Source: Gammaproteobacteria bacterium
Lineage (GTDB): Bacteria > Pseudomonadota > Gammaproteobacteria > Steroidobacterales > Woeseiaceae
Direction: 5' to 3'
Assembly (NCBI GenBank): GCA_009937615.1
Contig: JAACFB010000009.1
Coordinates: 19,725 to 83,724, forward strand
Length of the DNA stretch: 64,000 nucleotides
Shown here: one piece after another, positions 33,648 through 42,843 of the stretch
Position numbering within the stretch: the first letter of the stretch is position 1
Layout: each line of letters begins with the position of its first letter
The notes under the pieces: model-generated
What the model was told of the DNA's origin: nothing
Seen by the model: only the letters and a program-made list of their open reading frames with translations
Databases searched by the model: none
Translations under genes and position numbers: made by a program

Positions 33648-34790
33648 ATGAAAACTGTAATACAAAGAGGCGGCCTGTTTCTCAGGCTGGGGATGACGGC
33701 GGCTGCGTTGTTGCTCGGGCAACACGCGTTTGCGGCCGGCACCACGGCGGGAACTGTCGTATCGAACCAGGCAACTGTCGCCTACGCTGTGGCTGGCAAT
33801 GGGCAGACTCCGATTCTTTCGACTGCGGCAGGATCGGCGCCGGGAACGTTTGATCCGACAACGTTTGTGGTTGATAACAGAGTCGATTTCTCGCTGGTGA
33901 CGGTCGATACCGCACTGCAAACGACCGGCCTCGGTCAGGCCAACGTTCCAACGCGTTTCACGCTGACAAACGAAGGCAACCTGGTGCAGGATTTCCGGCT
34001 TGATCCGGCCAACCTTCCAGACACCACGGCGGATCCGTTCGGCGGAGCGCAGGATGACAACATCGATATGGCCGCACTCACAGCCTATGTCGATGACGGT
34101 GATGGTGTTTGGGAGCCGGCTAGCGATGTTGCTACATACGTAGACGAGCTCGCACCGGATGCGAGCGTAACAATCTGGGTGGCTGCTACCGGGCCGGCAG
34201 CAGGCATAACCGGGGACGTCGCAGTTGTCGACCTGGACGCAACGGTTCGCGAGGGCGGCGTCGCTAACGCGGAAGGTGGGCCTGTCACGGACGACATCGG
34301 TGTCGCGGACGATCCGGACACGGTTCAGGTCGTCTTTGCGGACGGTGCCGGGCCCGGGCCTGGTGACGGCGTCGAGACCGCTCTAAGCGGCTACCAGGTT
34401 GCCACCGCCGCGCTGGAGGTTAGAAAGGACGTTACGGTCATCAGCGATCCGTTCAACGGCACGACGAATCCCAAGGCTATTCCCGGTGCTATCGTCGAAT
34501 TCTCGGTGCAGGTCACAAACAATGGCACTCAGGCTGCGACCGGAGTCGTTGTTACCGACGCGATCGACGCGCTGGTGACGTTTCTGCCGGACGCCTATGG
34601 TGCCGGCCAGGATGTTCGCTACGACATCGATGGTGGTGCCGATCAATTCTGTGATGCAACCGATGGCACGGCGACGGATTGTGATCTCGCCGGTACCAGT
34701 CTGACAGTCGGCGGTTCGACACTTTCCCTCGATGTGAATCCGTCTGAAACGCTGACGGTCAGCTTCAGGGTCGAAATCCCGGCCTCCTAG
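33648..34790 (+). CDS. Secreted DUF11-type repeat protein 3
   Basis: The 380-residue product has a signal peptide (GMTAAALLLGQHAFA) and mature N-terminus AGTTAGTVVSNQATVAYAVAG, clearly related to protein 1. Next comes a domain with FTLTNEGNLVQDFRLDPANL, like VTNTGNGNETFSL in protein 1, and an acidic DDGDGVWEPASD segment. A closing DUF11-like domain has VRKDVTVISDPFNGTTNPKAIPGA, parallel to the DPFGG segment of protein 1. It is therefore a paralogue with an extended middle. AAGGAG seven bases before ATG 33648 fixes the start over the GTG at 33645. Cys residues in FCDATDGTATDCD may form a disulphide. Confidence 0.8.
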   Translation: MKTVIQRGGLFLRLGMTAAALLLGQHAFAAGTTAGTVVSNQATVAYAVAGNGQTPILSTAAGSAPGTFDPTTFVVDNRVDFSLVTVDTALQTTGLGQANVPTRFTLTNEGNLVQDFRLDPANLPDTTADPFGGAQDDNIDMAALTAYVDDGDGVWEPASDVATYVDELAPDASVTIWVAATGPAAGITGDVAVVDLDATVREGGVANAEGGPVTDDIGVADDPDTVQVVFADGAGPGPGDGVETALSGYQVATAALEVRKDVTVISDPFNGTTNPKAIPGAIVEFSVQVTNNGTQAATGVVVTDAIDALVTFLPDAYGAGQDVRYDIDGGADQFCDATDGTATDCDLAGTSLTVGGSTLSLDVNPSETLTVSFRVEIPAS

Positions 34791-34810
34791 GCGCTGACCG
34801 AACGATCACG

Positions 34811-37800
34811 GTGCTAGAAAGACGGTACAAGCCGGACCGGCGCCAGGCCACCCGAAAGGGTGGCGGGCACCGCGTCACGCACTGGCTGGCGCCACCTGGC
34901 GCGGGCCAGTGCGGCCTTGTACAAGAACGGTCTCGGGGGGAACAGCAGTTCCCCCCGAGGCATTTATGGCGTTCTGCCAAAGCGGCAGTAAACGGCCGAT
35001 TCAGCCTGCTTTTTACCGCGATTTTCATGACTGGAACCGCCCTCGCAAGTCCCCCGGGCGCCATCATTTCCAGTACGGCGTCGCTCAGTTACCTGGACTC
35101 GGGCGGAACCGGCACGATCATTACGAGCAACACGGTCGAGCTCATTACCGCGGTTTTGCGAACCCCGGCCAGCGTCGAGTTTACGCGTGTCGTTGCTGCG
35201 GGCAGCGGTGACTACGAGGAGACCGTGGGACCAGCTGCCTGCAGTCAGGGCGGCGAATTTGTCGCCCTGGCGGATCCCGTTCTGAGTGGCGGGGCAGCGG
35301 TAGACCCGGCGCAGGTTCAGGACGTCAGGGTTGCGTCGTCCTACAACGGCGGCGAACCGTTGTTTCTGAGGCTCGATGACGCGGACCAGAACCTGGATTT
35401 CCAGGTTTTGGATACGGCGGCCGTAACCGTTGTCAATGTTGCGACCGGAGACGCCGAGGCGATCCAGCTGACTGAGACCGGGCCAAATACCGGTATTTTT
35501 GCCGGTTTCGTACCATCGGCGAACGCTGCCGCGATATCGACTGACTGCGTGCTCCAGGGAAGCCTGGATTCATCCGTGCGGGTTACTTACACAGACCCTG
35601 TCGATGCGGCCGATGTTGCGGAGGCCAATGCGATTCTGGATCCGGTGAGCATTGTCTTCGAGTCGCGTAGCGGCTCAATCGTCGATGGGGTCCAGATCGA
35701 GCTTGTCAATGCGCTGACCGGCGCTCCGGCTGTCGTGTACGGCAATGATGGAATCAGTGCGTTCCCGGCATCAATCACAGCGGGCGCGACCGTCACCGAT
35801 AGCTCCGGAACGAGTTATGCATTCGGTCCCGGCGAGTACCGGTTCCCGGTTGTTCCCGACGGTGACTACCGGCTGATAGTCACCCCGCCTGACGATTACG
35901 CAGCGCCCTCGAGTGCGAACATCTCCGATTTGCAGCGGCTTCCAGGCGCACCGTTCGCGTTGGGTCCTGCATCTTTCGGAGAACCATTTACCCAAAGCGG
36001 CGATTTCTCGTTTGACTGGGATATCCCGTTAGACCCGCAGGAATCGGCGCTTTTCCTGCAGAAGCGTACGACGACTACGATAGCAGCGCCCGGGGACTTT
36101 GTGCGCTACGAACTGGTGCTTGAAAACGCTTCTGTGGTTGGCGCTGTCGCAAATATTCAAATCGTCGACCGGTTGCCGACAGGCATGCGTTTCGTGCCAG
36201 GTTCCGTGTCCATCGACGGAGAAGATGCGCCCGATCCCGAAACAGGCCCGGACCCGGGTTTACTGGAATTCACGCTACCAGTGCTGGCCATTGACGAGCG
36301 AGCCAGCATTTTCTATGTCGTCGAGGTTGTCAGCGGCACGCGCGAGGACGAACTGGTCAATCGCGCGACGGCTTTCGCAGGCGGCGGCCTGGTCTCGAAC
36401 GAAGCGACGGCGACGATTCGTCTCAAAGAGGACCTGTTTCGATCAACCGGAACGATTATCGGCCGCGTACTCGAGGGCGATTGCGGCCAGGTGGCGTTCA
36501 GTGAGGAACAAGGTGTCGCCGACGTGCGCGTCTACCTCGAGGACGGCCGCTACGCCGTGACCGATGCGGGCGGCAGATTTCATTTCGAAGGCCTCAAGCC
36601 CGGCACCCATGTTGCGCAGCTGGATACCACGACCGTCCCCGATTATCTTGACGTGGCTGGCTGCGATGATGCGCCCGGGTTTGCCGGGCGAGCCGACTCC
36701 CAGTTCGTCAGGTTGTCTCGTGGCAGCCTGCTGCGGGCCGATTTCTATCTGCTCCGTAAACCCCGCCCGGAGGGCCGTATCGACCTGGAGCTCAAAAACC
36801 TCGGCACCGACAACGCGGAGCAGGTCGCCTATGAGCTGAATCTCAGCGGTACGGGCAATGTCTCGATCGGGAATATCAATCTAATGCTGTTGCTCCCGGA
36901 CGGCGTTGATTACCTGCCCGGATCGATGCGTGTCGACGGCACCCAGGCTGGAGATCCGGATGTTCAGGATACCTACCTTTCATTGTCGATCGATGACCGG
37001 GCGGGCAACTGGACGAGCAAAGTCGAGTTTCTTGCCGCTATCGGCAGGAGTGTTAGCGGCGAAATGACGACCAAAGCGATGGCCAAATTTGACTCGCCGG
37101 TCGCGGCCGGTCAGCAGACCCCGGTTGCCGAGACAAAAATGACCAGGGAACAGGCTGTGAGCAAGAACGAGGGTTACGTTCTCGATCTCAAGTTCGCCGT
37201 AATGTCCGACACGCTGTCCGTGGACGACAAGCGGCAGCTCGACCGGCTTGTACAGGACTGGCAGGGCGTAAGCGATGTCCAGATCGGTGCGATCGGCCAT
37301 AGCGACAGTCAGCCGATCGCCAGACGTAACCGGCACCTGTTCGCCGATAACTACGCGTTATCGCAGGCAAGGGCGATGGCGGCAGCCTTCTACGTTGCCG
37401 ACGCGCTTGGCGTGCCGCCTGAGAATATCCGCGTGGAGGGCCGCGGACCCGACAACCCCATCGCCAGTAATGCGGACCCGGCGGGCCGGTTGGCGAATCG
37501 TCGAGTGGAGATGGTCTTGTCCGGGACAAGGTTCAGCAATCCTTCATTCCTCGAAGTGACGCAGGCGTCGAGCGGGATGCAGGTTATCGCGACGCAGGGC
37601 GCGATCCCGGGTACGGAAGCGGAGCCGGACCGCAAGGCCGGGGGTGGCGATGAAAATGCCGGGATGCCGTCGTCCCAGATCGAACCACCCATCGATTCGC
37701 TCGAGCCGGGTATCGCGATGCTGCTGCCTGAACGCTCGTTCCAGCCGGCCATCCCATCGACCAAGATATCGATTCAGCATGAGCCGCAGCAGAGCGTAAA

Positions 37801-40783
37801 ACTCTACCTCAACGAGTTGCCGGTCAGCCCGTTGAACTTCGACGCGCTGGCAGTCAACGCTGCTCGCAGCGTCGCCGTATCGCGCTGGAAGGGCGTCGAT
37901 CTTCAGGATGGCAACAATGTGATTCGAGCTATCGTATCGAACGCGGATGGCAGCCGCGCGAAATCGATTCGACGCGAAATTTACTATGCGGGAGCGGCGA
38001 TACGCGGCGAGTTTGTCGAGGAGCTGTCGACACTGGTAGCCGATGGCAAGACTCGACCGATCATCGCAGTACGCCTGTTCGACCGGACCGGGCAACCCTC
38101 GCGAGCGGGCACGATTGGCACTTTCCGAGTCGACGCGCCCTATCGATCGCAGTGGGATGTCGAGAATGAGCGGAAAAACGAGATCGTTTCGATCGGCGCA
38201 CGCGAACCCGGTTACCGGGTCGGGGCAGACGGAATCGCCTATGTCGAGCTTGCGCCGACTACGCGGTCCGGCGAGGTAACGCTGAATCTTAAATTCGAGC
38301 GCCAGCGAGAACAGCAGCTGCGCACCTGGCTCAGGCCGGCCGCGCGCGACTGGATACTCGTCGGCTTTGCCGAAGGCACCGCGGGTTACAACACGTTGTC
38401 CAAGAATGCGGGCGCAGCCCTCGCGGCAGGCCTCGAGGAGGGTTACGCCGACGAGGGGCGGATCGCGTTCTTTGCCAAGGGCAGCATCAAGGGCGAGTAT
38501 CTGCTGACGCTCGCCTACGACTCGGATCGCGAGCGCAGCGACACGCGCAACAACTTTCAAACTGTCGTGGATCCGAACGCCTACTACCCGCTGTACGCCG
38601 ACACCAGTGAGCAGCGCTTCGAGGCTGCGAGCCAGCGCAAGCTTTACGTCAAGCTCGAGCGTGGTCAGTTCAATGCGCTGTTCGGTGACTTCAATTCTGG
38701 CCTGTCCGTCACGGATCTGGCGCGGTACGAGCGCTGGTTCAACGGATTCAAGAGCGAATACCGAGGCGATACGCTCGGATATACGGCCTTTGCCGCCGAG
38801 TCGAGCCAGGGTTTTCAGCGCGACGAAATTCGCGGCGACGGGACGTCAGGACTTTACCGCCTGAGCATCGCGCCGGTCATTGCCAATAGCGAGAGTGTCC
38901 GCATCGAGGTGCGTGATCGATTTGACAGCGGCATCGTGCTGCGCGAAACCAAGCTCAGCCGCTTTCTAGACTACAACCTGGATACCCTGGATGGCACGAT
39001 TTTCTTCAAGAAGCCGGTGCCGAGCCGTGACCTCGACTTCAACCCGGTTTACATCGTGATCGAATACGAGACCGCATCAACTGCAGACGAAGATCTCGTC
39101 GCAGGCGGTCGGGTATCGGTCAGGACGGCTGGCGATGAGGTCGAGATTGGCGCAACGTATATCACCGATGACACGAGCGGAGCCGAGGCAGACCTCACGG
39201 GCGTCGATGCGCGCTGGCAAATCGGTGACCAGACGCTGCTCAAAGCCGAATACGCGCAGACGCAAGCCGTCGTCGCCGGCATCGAACAGGACGGCGAGGC
39301 TCACAGCATCGAGCTCGAGCATAACGGCGAAAAGGTCGATGTCCGGGCCTACCTTCGCGAAGTCGAGGACGGTTTCGGACTGGGCTACCAGTCCGCTGCC
39401 GACGCCGGTGTCCGCCGCCTCGGCGTAGACGCGCGGGTGGAGGTCAGGGACAGCATTTCGGTCGAAGGCGAGGCGGGCTGGCAGCAGAATCTCGAGACCG
39501 GCGATATTCGCAACCTGGTCCGCGCGCAGATGCGCTACGACCGCAAGTCGTTTTCCGGCACATTCGGCCTGACGCACGCTGAAGACAAGTTCGAAGATGA
39601 CGAGGTTCGTTCGAGCGATCTTGCCGAGATGGGGGTATCGAAGAGAATTCTCGACAGCAAAATGACCCTGCGGGCGACCGGCAGCACTTCGTTGTCGGGA
39701 GATACCGAAAACTCGGATTTTCCATCGCGATTCGTCGTTGGTGCGGACTATTCCATCATGAGCGGTGTCGACCTCGTGGCTGAGTACGAGGAAGCAAGCG
39801 GCAGCGGAATCGACGCGACGATGAGCCGCCTGGGCGTCAAGGCGACGCCCTGGAATCGCGGCCAGATCAATACGTTTCTGACCAACGAAGTCACCGAGTT
39901 TGGCCCGAGGCTGTTTGCGAACGTCGGCCTGATTCAGGGCTTTCAGCTCAACGAGCGCTGGGTCGTCGACGTTGGCATCGACCAGGCGAATACGCTCGTG
40001 GACGACGACGCGCGGATCTTCGATCCCGACCGCGAGCTGGTATCGGGGTCGCTGAATGAAGATTTTCTCGCCGTCTATACGGGTGCGATGTACAGCGCCG
40101 AGGCATGGAGCGCCAACTCGAGGATCGAGTACCGCAATTCGGATACCGAGGAACGCGGCTCACTGCTGGTCGGCTGGTACCGTGAACCTACCGTCGGCCA
40201 CGGCCTGTCCGCCGGCCTGACCGTGCTGTCGAGTGACAGTATCTCCGGTAATGAGCTCACGTCCGCGGATCTCAAGATAGGCTGGGCCTACCGGATGGCT
40301 GACAGCACCTGGTCGTTTCTCAATCGGACGGATTTCATTTACGAGGATGCTGTCCTTGGCAGCGAGACCTCAAATAGCTGGCGCATGATCAATAATTTCA
40401 ACGCCAACCGCCGTTTCAGCGCGGCGATGCAGATGTCCTTGCAGTATGCGTTCAAATACGTGCGCAGCGAATTTGACGGTGACGGGTATACCGGTTACAC
40501 GGATCTGGTTGGCGTTGACCTGCGTCGTGGCATCCGCAGTCGCTGGGATGTGGGCGTGAATACCAGCGTGTATCACTCCTATCAGTCAAAGGTCATTGAC
40601 TATGGACTCGGGCTTGATGTCGGCTTCAACCTGCGCGACAACATGTGGCTGACGCTGGGCTACAACATCACGGGTTTCGATGACAGCGATTTCAGCCAGG
40701 CACGATACACGGCCCAGGGGCCGTACCTGCGTTTCTCGATAAAGGCCGACCAGCACACGCTCAAACAAATCGCGGGCCGATAG
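34811..40783 (+). CDS. Giant outer-membrane protein: DUF11-like repeats, OmpA-like domain and C-terminal beta-barrel
   Basis: The open frame spans about 1990 codons. From the N-terminus: a signal peptide ending ALA-SPPG near residue 80, a segment like the N-termini of proteins 1 and 3 (IISSTASLSYLDSGG), and beta domains to about 400. A DUF11 domain follows (about 406-537, VRYELVLENASVVGAVANI), then a carboxypeptidase-regulatory-like domain (543-650, GRVLEGDCG and DAGGRFHFEGLKPGT), a further DUF11-like domain (655-747), and an OmpA-like peptidoglycan-binding domain (about 786-906, GHSDSQPIARRNRHL and NRRVEMVLSG). After Ig-like domains, residues of about 1180-1990 alternate polar and aromatic residues like a large beta-barrel. 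The start is doubtful: GTG 34811 yields a 60-residue Arg-rich leader, whereas the SD-equipped ATG 34966 is one base out of frame. Confidence 0.8.
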   Translation: MLERRYKPDRRQATRKGGGHRVTHWLAPPGAGQCGLVQERSRGEQQFPPRHLWRSAKAAVNGRFSLLFTAIFMTGTALASPPGAIISSTASLSYLDSGGTGTIITSNTVELITAVLRTPASVEFTRVVAAGSGDYEETVGPAACSQGGEFVALADPVLSGGAAVDPAQVQDVRVASSYNGGEPLFLRLDDADQNLDFQVLDTAAVTVVNVATGDAEAIQLTETGPNTGIFAGFVPSANAAAISTDCVLQGSLDSSVRVTYTDPVDAADVAEANAILDPVSIVFESRSGSIVDGVQIELVNALTGAPAVVYGNDGISAFPASITAGATVTDSSGTSYAFGPGEYRFPVVPDGDYRLIVTPPDDYAAPSSANISDLQRLPGAPFALGPASFGEPFTQSGDFSFDWDIPLDPQESALFLQKRTTTTIAAPGDFVRYELVLENASVVGAVANIQIVDRLPTGMRFVPGSVSIDGEDAPDPETGPDPGLLEFTLPVLAIDERASIFYVVEVVSGTREDELVNRATAFAGGGLVSNEATATIRLKEDLFRSTGTIIGRVLEGDCGQVAFSEEQGVADVRVYLEDGRYAVTDAGGRFHFEGLKPGTHVAQLDTTTVPDYLDVAGCDDAPGFAGRADSQFVRLSRGSLLRADFYLLRKPRPEGRIDLELKNLGTDNAEQVAYELNLSGTGNVSIGNINLMLLLPDGVDYLPGSMRVDGTQAGDPDVQDTYLSLSIDDRAGNWTSKVEFLAAIGRSVSGEMTTKAMAKFDSPVAAGQQTPVAETKMTREQAVSKNEGYVLDLKFAVMSDTLSVDDKRQLDRLVQDWQGVSDVQIGAIGHSDSQPIARRNRHLFADNYALSQARAMAAAFYVADALGVPPENIRVEGRGPDNPIASNADPAGRLANRRVEMVLSGTRFSNPSFLEVTQASSGMQVIATQGAIPGTEAEPDRKAGGGDENAGMPSSQIEPPIDSLEPGIAMLLPERSFQPAIPSTKISIQHEPQQSVKLYLNELPVSPLNFDALAVNAARSVAVSRWKGVDLQDGNNVIRAIVSNADGSRAKSIRREIYYAGAAIRGEFVEELSTLVADGKTRPIIAVRLFDRTGQPSRAGTIGTFRVDAPYRSQWDVENERKNEIVSIGAREPGYRVGADGIAYVELAPTTRSGEVTLNLKFERQREQQLRTWLRPAARDWILVGFAEGTAGYNTLSKNAGAALAAGLEEGYADEGRIAFFAKGSIKGEYLLTLAYDSDRERSDTRNNFQTVVDPNAYYPLYADTSEQRFEAASQRKLYVKLERGQFNALFGDFNSGLSVTDLARYERWFNGFKSEYRGDTLGYTAFAAESSQGFQRDEIRGDGTSGLYRLSIAPVIANSESVRIEVRDRFDSGIVLRETKLSRFLDYNLDTLDGTIFFKKPVPSRDLDFNPVYIVIEYETASTADEDLVAGGRVSVRTAGDEVEIGATYITDDTSGAEADLTGVDARWQIGDQTLLKAEYAQTQAVVAGIEQDGEAHSIELEHNGEKVDVRAYLREVEDGFGLGYQSAADAGVRRLGVDARVEVRDSISVEGEAGWQQNLETGDIRNLVRAQMRYDRKSFSGTFGLTHAEDKFEDDEVRSSDLAEMGVSKRILDSKMTLRATGSTSLSGDTENSDFPSRFVVGADYSIMSGVDLVAEYEEASGSGIDATMSRLGVKATPWNRGQINTFLTNEVTEFGPRLFANVGLIQGFQLNERWVVDVGIDQANTLVDDDARIFDPDRELVSGSLNEDFLAVYTGAMYSAEAWSANSRIEYRNSDTEERGSLLVGWYREPTVGHGLSAGLTVLSSDSISGNELTSADLKIGWAYRMADSTWSFLNRTDFIYEDAVLGSETSNSWRMINNFNANRRFSAAMQMSLQYAFKYVRSEFDGDGYTGYTDLVGVDLRRGIRSRWDVGVNTSVYHSYQSKVIDYGLGLDVGFNLRDNMWLTLGYNITGFDDSDFSQARYTAQGPYLRFSIKADQHTLKQIAGR
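34825..34922 (+). ncRNA. Candidate structured RNA: three-way junction with GAAA tetraloop
   Basis: Three helices fit together. P1 is GTACAAG (34825-34831) with CTTGTAC (34916-34922). P2 is GCCACCC-GAAA-GGGTGGC (34847-34864), a perfect 7-bp stem capped by a GNRA tetraloop. P3 is CGCACTGGC (34878-34886) with GCCAGTGCG (34905-34913), enclosing GCGCC (34889-34893) with GGCGC (34898-34902). About 28 base pairs in 98 bases is far above what coding sequence usually shows. It lies between DUF11 gene 3 and the giant gene. It could be a cis-regulatory leader or a processed RNA. The conserved cores of c-di-GMP and other common riboswitches were not seen. Base pairing was found by eye only. Confidence 0.45.
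34932..34968 (+). promoter_or_regulatory. 12-bp hairpin with overlapping ribosome-binding site and ATG
   Basis: CTCGGGGGGAAC (34932-34943) pairs perfectly with GTTCCCCCCGAG (34948-34959), loop AGCA. The 3' arm overlaps a GAGG (34957-34960) that sits five bases before ATG 34966, so the stem could mask this ribosome-binding site. There is no T-run. The ATG is one base out of frame with the giant protein; see the findings. Confidence 0.5.
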
Positions 40784-40923
40784 TCCGATACGCGTGTCGG
40801 CAGAAACTTCCTCGTCGCCATGTCTCGCTGCGCCCGATCGCCAGCCGGGCAGACTCTGATCACGACCCTTTCACCGCATTTTTCAGCCTGTGATTCGCCG
40901 GATAAACGTGTAATCCTTGTGCA
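40784..40923. other. Intergenic region between the giant gene and yoaA
   Basis: In these 140 bases, CCGATA (40785-40790) and TGTCGG (40795-40800) form a short hairpin directly after the giant gene's stop. It has no T-run and is at best a weak terminator. A TTTTT run occurs further downstream, and no gene was seen. Confidence 0.3.
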
Positions 40924-42843
40924 ATGATCAGCCTTTCGGAATTTTTCGGGGACAACAGTCCGCTCAGCAAGTTGCTGCCCGGTTTTCAGCCGCGGGCGGG
41001 GCAGGCGTGGATGGCCGAAGCTGTTGCCGAAACGATCGAGAATCTCGACAAGCTCGTGGTCGAGGCGGGGACCGGCACGGGTAAAACGTTCGCTTACCTG
41101 CTGCCAGCCCTGTTGAGCGGTCGAAAAACGATCATTTCGACCGGGACAAAGGCGCTGCAGGACCAGCTGTATCATCGGGATTTGCCGCTGATTGGCCAGG
41201 CGATCGGCCGGCCCGTATCTACCGCGCTGCTCAAAGGTCGCGCCAACTACCTGTGTCTGCACCGCCTGGACCAGGTGACCGAGCCTGCCGACGCGCTAGC
41301 CGGTGATGTCAGGGCGATACGCGAGTGGCGACATCGGACCGAAAGCGGAGACCGTGCAGAACTTGCCACGATCGCCGAGGATTCGGCAGTTTGGCCGCTC
41401 GTGACCTCGACCGCTGAAAATTGCCTTGGGCAAAAATGCCCCGACTATTCCAGGTGCCATGTCGTCAAAGCGCGGCGCGCAGCGCAGGAAGCCGATCTCG
41501 TCGTCGTGAATCACCATTTGCTGCTTGCCGATCTTGCGATGAAGGAGGAGGGTTTCGTCGAATTTCTGCCAGGGGCGGAGGCGATAATACTGGACGAGGC
41601 GCACCAGATCCCTGACCTTGCGGTACAGTTTTTCGGTGTTGCGCTCGGTACGCGCGAGCTCGAACGCCTGGTTGACGAGGTCTGTGCCGAGACAATCGCA
41701 TTCCAGCAGCCCGAGCTGCAGCGGCGTATCGACAAGGTAGCAACTGCGGTTCGAGCGTTGCGCGCAGCGGCCCCGCGCAAAGAGGGCCGTTACCAGCTCA
41801 GCGAAGTCATCGCGGCAGTCAGCGAGACTCTCGACGCGCTGCGCCTTGCGCTCGGTGATTTACACCAGGCGATCGGCGAATTTCGTGAGGCGTCTGCCGA
41901 GCTGGAGCAACTGCATCTGCAGCTGACGGGCGCCATCGAGCGGCTCGCGCTGCTCGCCAACGACGAGACCTGGGACGGGTTGCGTTGGCTCGAGGTCAAT
42001 CCCCGCAGCCTGCGCCTCAACCTGACGCCGCTGGATGTGTCGGCTACCCTCCGCGGCATGATTGAGTCCGCTCACCAGGCGTGGGTGTTCACCTCCGCCA
42101 CGCTGGCCGTTGGCGAAGACTTTTCGCATTTTCTCTCACGAATGGGACTGTCGGAGACGAGCGGACTGACGTTCCCGAGTCCTTATGCGATCGAGCAGAA
42201 CGGACTGGTCTACTTGCCGCCAGGGTTGCCACAGCCGTCTGATCCCGGTCATACGGACGCGGTGCTCGAGTCCGTGACGCCGCTGCTCGAGATGACGACT
42301 GGCGGAATGTTCTGCCTGTTCACCAGTCACCGTGCCCTGAATGCCGCAAGAAAGTGGTTCCGCAAAAACAAGAAATGCCTTCTGGGGCGCGAGCTGCTCA
42401 TTCAGGGCGATTCGCCGAGAGACGACTTGCTCCGGCGATTTCGCGAGATCGGCAACGCCGTACTGCTGGGTACGGGCAGCTTCTGGGAAGGGGTGGACGT
42501 TCGGGGGCAGGCATTGACGATCGTTGCGATCGACAAGCTGCCTTTTGGCTCGCCGGGAGACCCCTTGATGATGGCGCGGCTGGAATACATTCGCCGCGAG
42601 GGCGGCAATGGCTTCACGGCCCATCAACTGCCGCAGGCCGTGCTGGCGCTGAAGCAGGGCGTCGGGCGCCTGCTGCGAGATCAGGCGGATTACGGTGTCA
42701 TTGTGCTTTGTGATCCTCGAATCACCACGAAGAGCTATGGCAAAACCTTCCTCAAGAGTCTCGAGCCTATGCCGTCTACGGCGGCGCTCGCCGACGTCGC
42801 TGGTTTCCTGGCGGCGCATGAGAGGCGGAGGGGTGTGGCTTGA
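40924..42843 (+). CDS. yoaA: ATP-dependent DNA helicase, DinG/YoaA family
   Basis: This is a 639-residue XPD-like superfamily 2 helicase. Walker A is VEAGTGTGKT near 45-54, and the DEAH box is ILDEAHQIPD near 221. Cysteines at about 111 (YLCLHRL) and in ENCLGQKCPDYSRC (about 166-179) are the expected ligands of the iron-sulphur cluster. C-terminal motifs GTGSFWEGVDVRG and QGVGRLLRD complete the helicase core. YoaA helps replication-fork repair, together with HolC in E. coli. The stop overlaps the TTG start of tsaB, so the two are probably coupled. Confidence 0.93.
   Translation: MISLSEFFGDNSPLSKLLPGFQPRAGQAWMAEAVAETIENLDKLVVEAGTGTGKTFAYLLPALLSGRKTIISTGTKALQDQLYHRDLPLIGQAIGRPVSTALLKGRANYLCLHRLDQVTEPADALAGDVRAIREWRHRTESGDRAELATIAEDSAVWPLVTSTAENCLGQKCPDYSRCHVVKARRAAQEADLVVVNHHLLLADLAMKEEGFVEFLPGAEAIILDEAHQIPDLAVQFFGVALGTRELERLVDEVCAETIAFQQPELQRRIDKVATAVRALRAAAPRKEGRYQLSEVIAAVSETLDALRLALGDLHQAIGEFREASAELEQLHLQLTGAIERLALLANDETWDGLRWLEVNPRSLRLNLTPLDVSATLRGMIESAHQAWVFTSATLAVGEDFSHFLSRMGLSETSGLTFPSPYAIEQNGLVYLPPGLPQPSDPGHTDAVLESVTPLLEMTTGGMFCLFTSHRALNAARKWFRKNKKCLLGRELLIQGDSPRDDLLRRFREIGNAVLLGTGSFWEGVDVRGQALTIVAIDKLPFGSPGDPLMMARLEYIRREGGNGFTAHQLPQAVLALKQGVGRLLRDQADYGVIVLCDPRITTKSYGKTFLKSLEPMPSTAALADVAGFLAAHERRRGVA

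Noticed and set aside
34811..34960. c-di-GMP or other known riboswitch before the giant gene
   Set aside because: The three-way shape and GAAA loop suggested it, but the conserved c-di-GMP-I core bases are not present.
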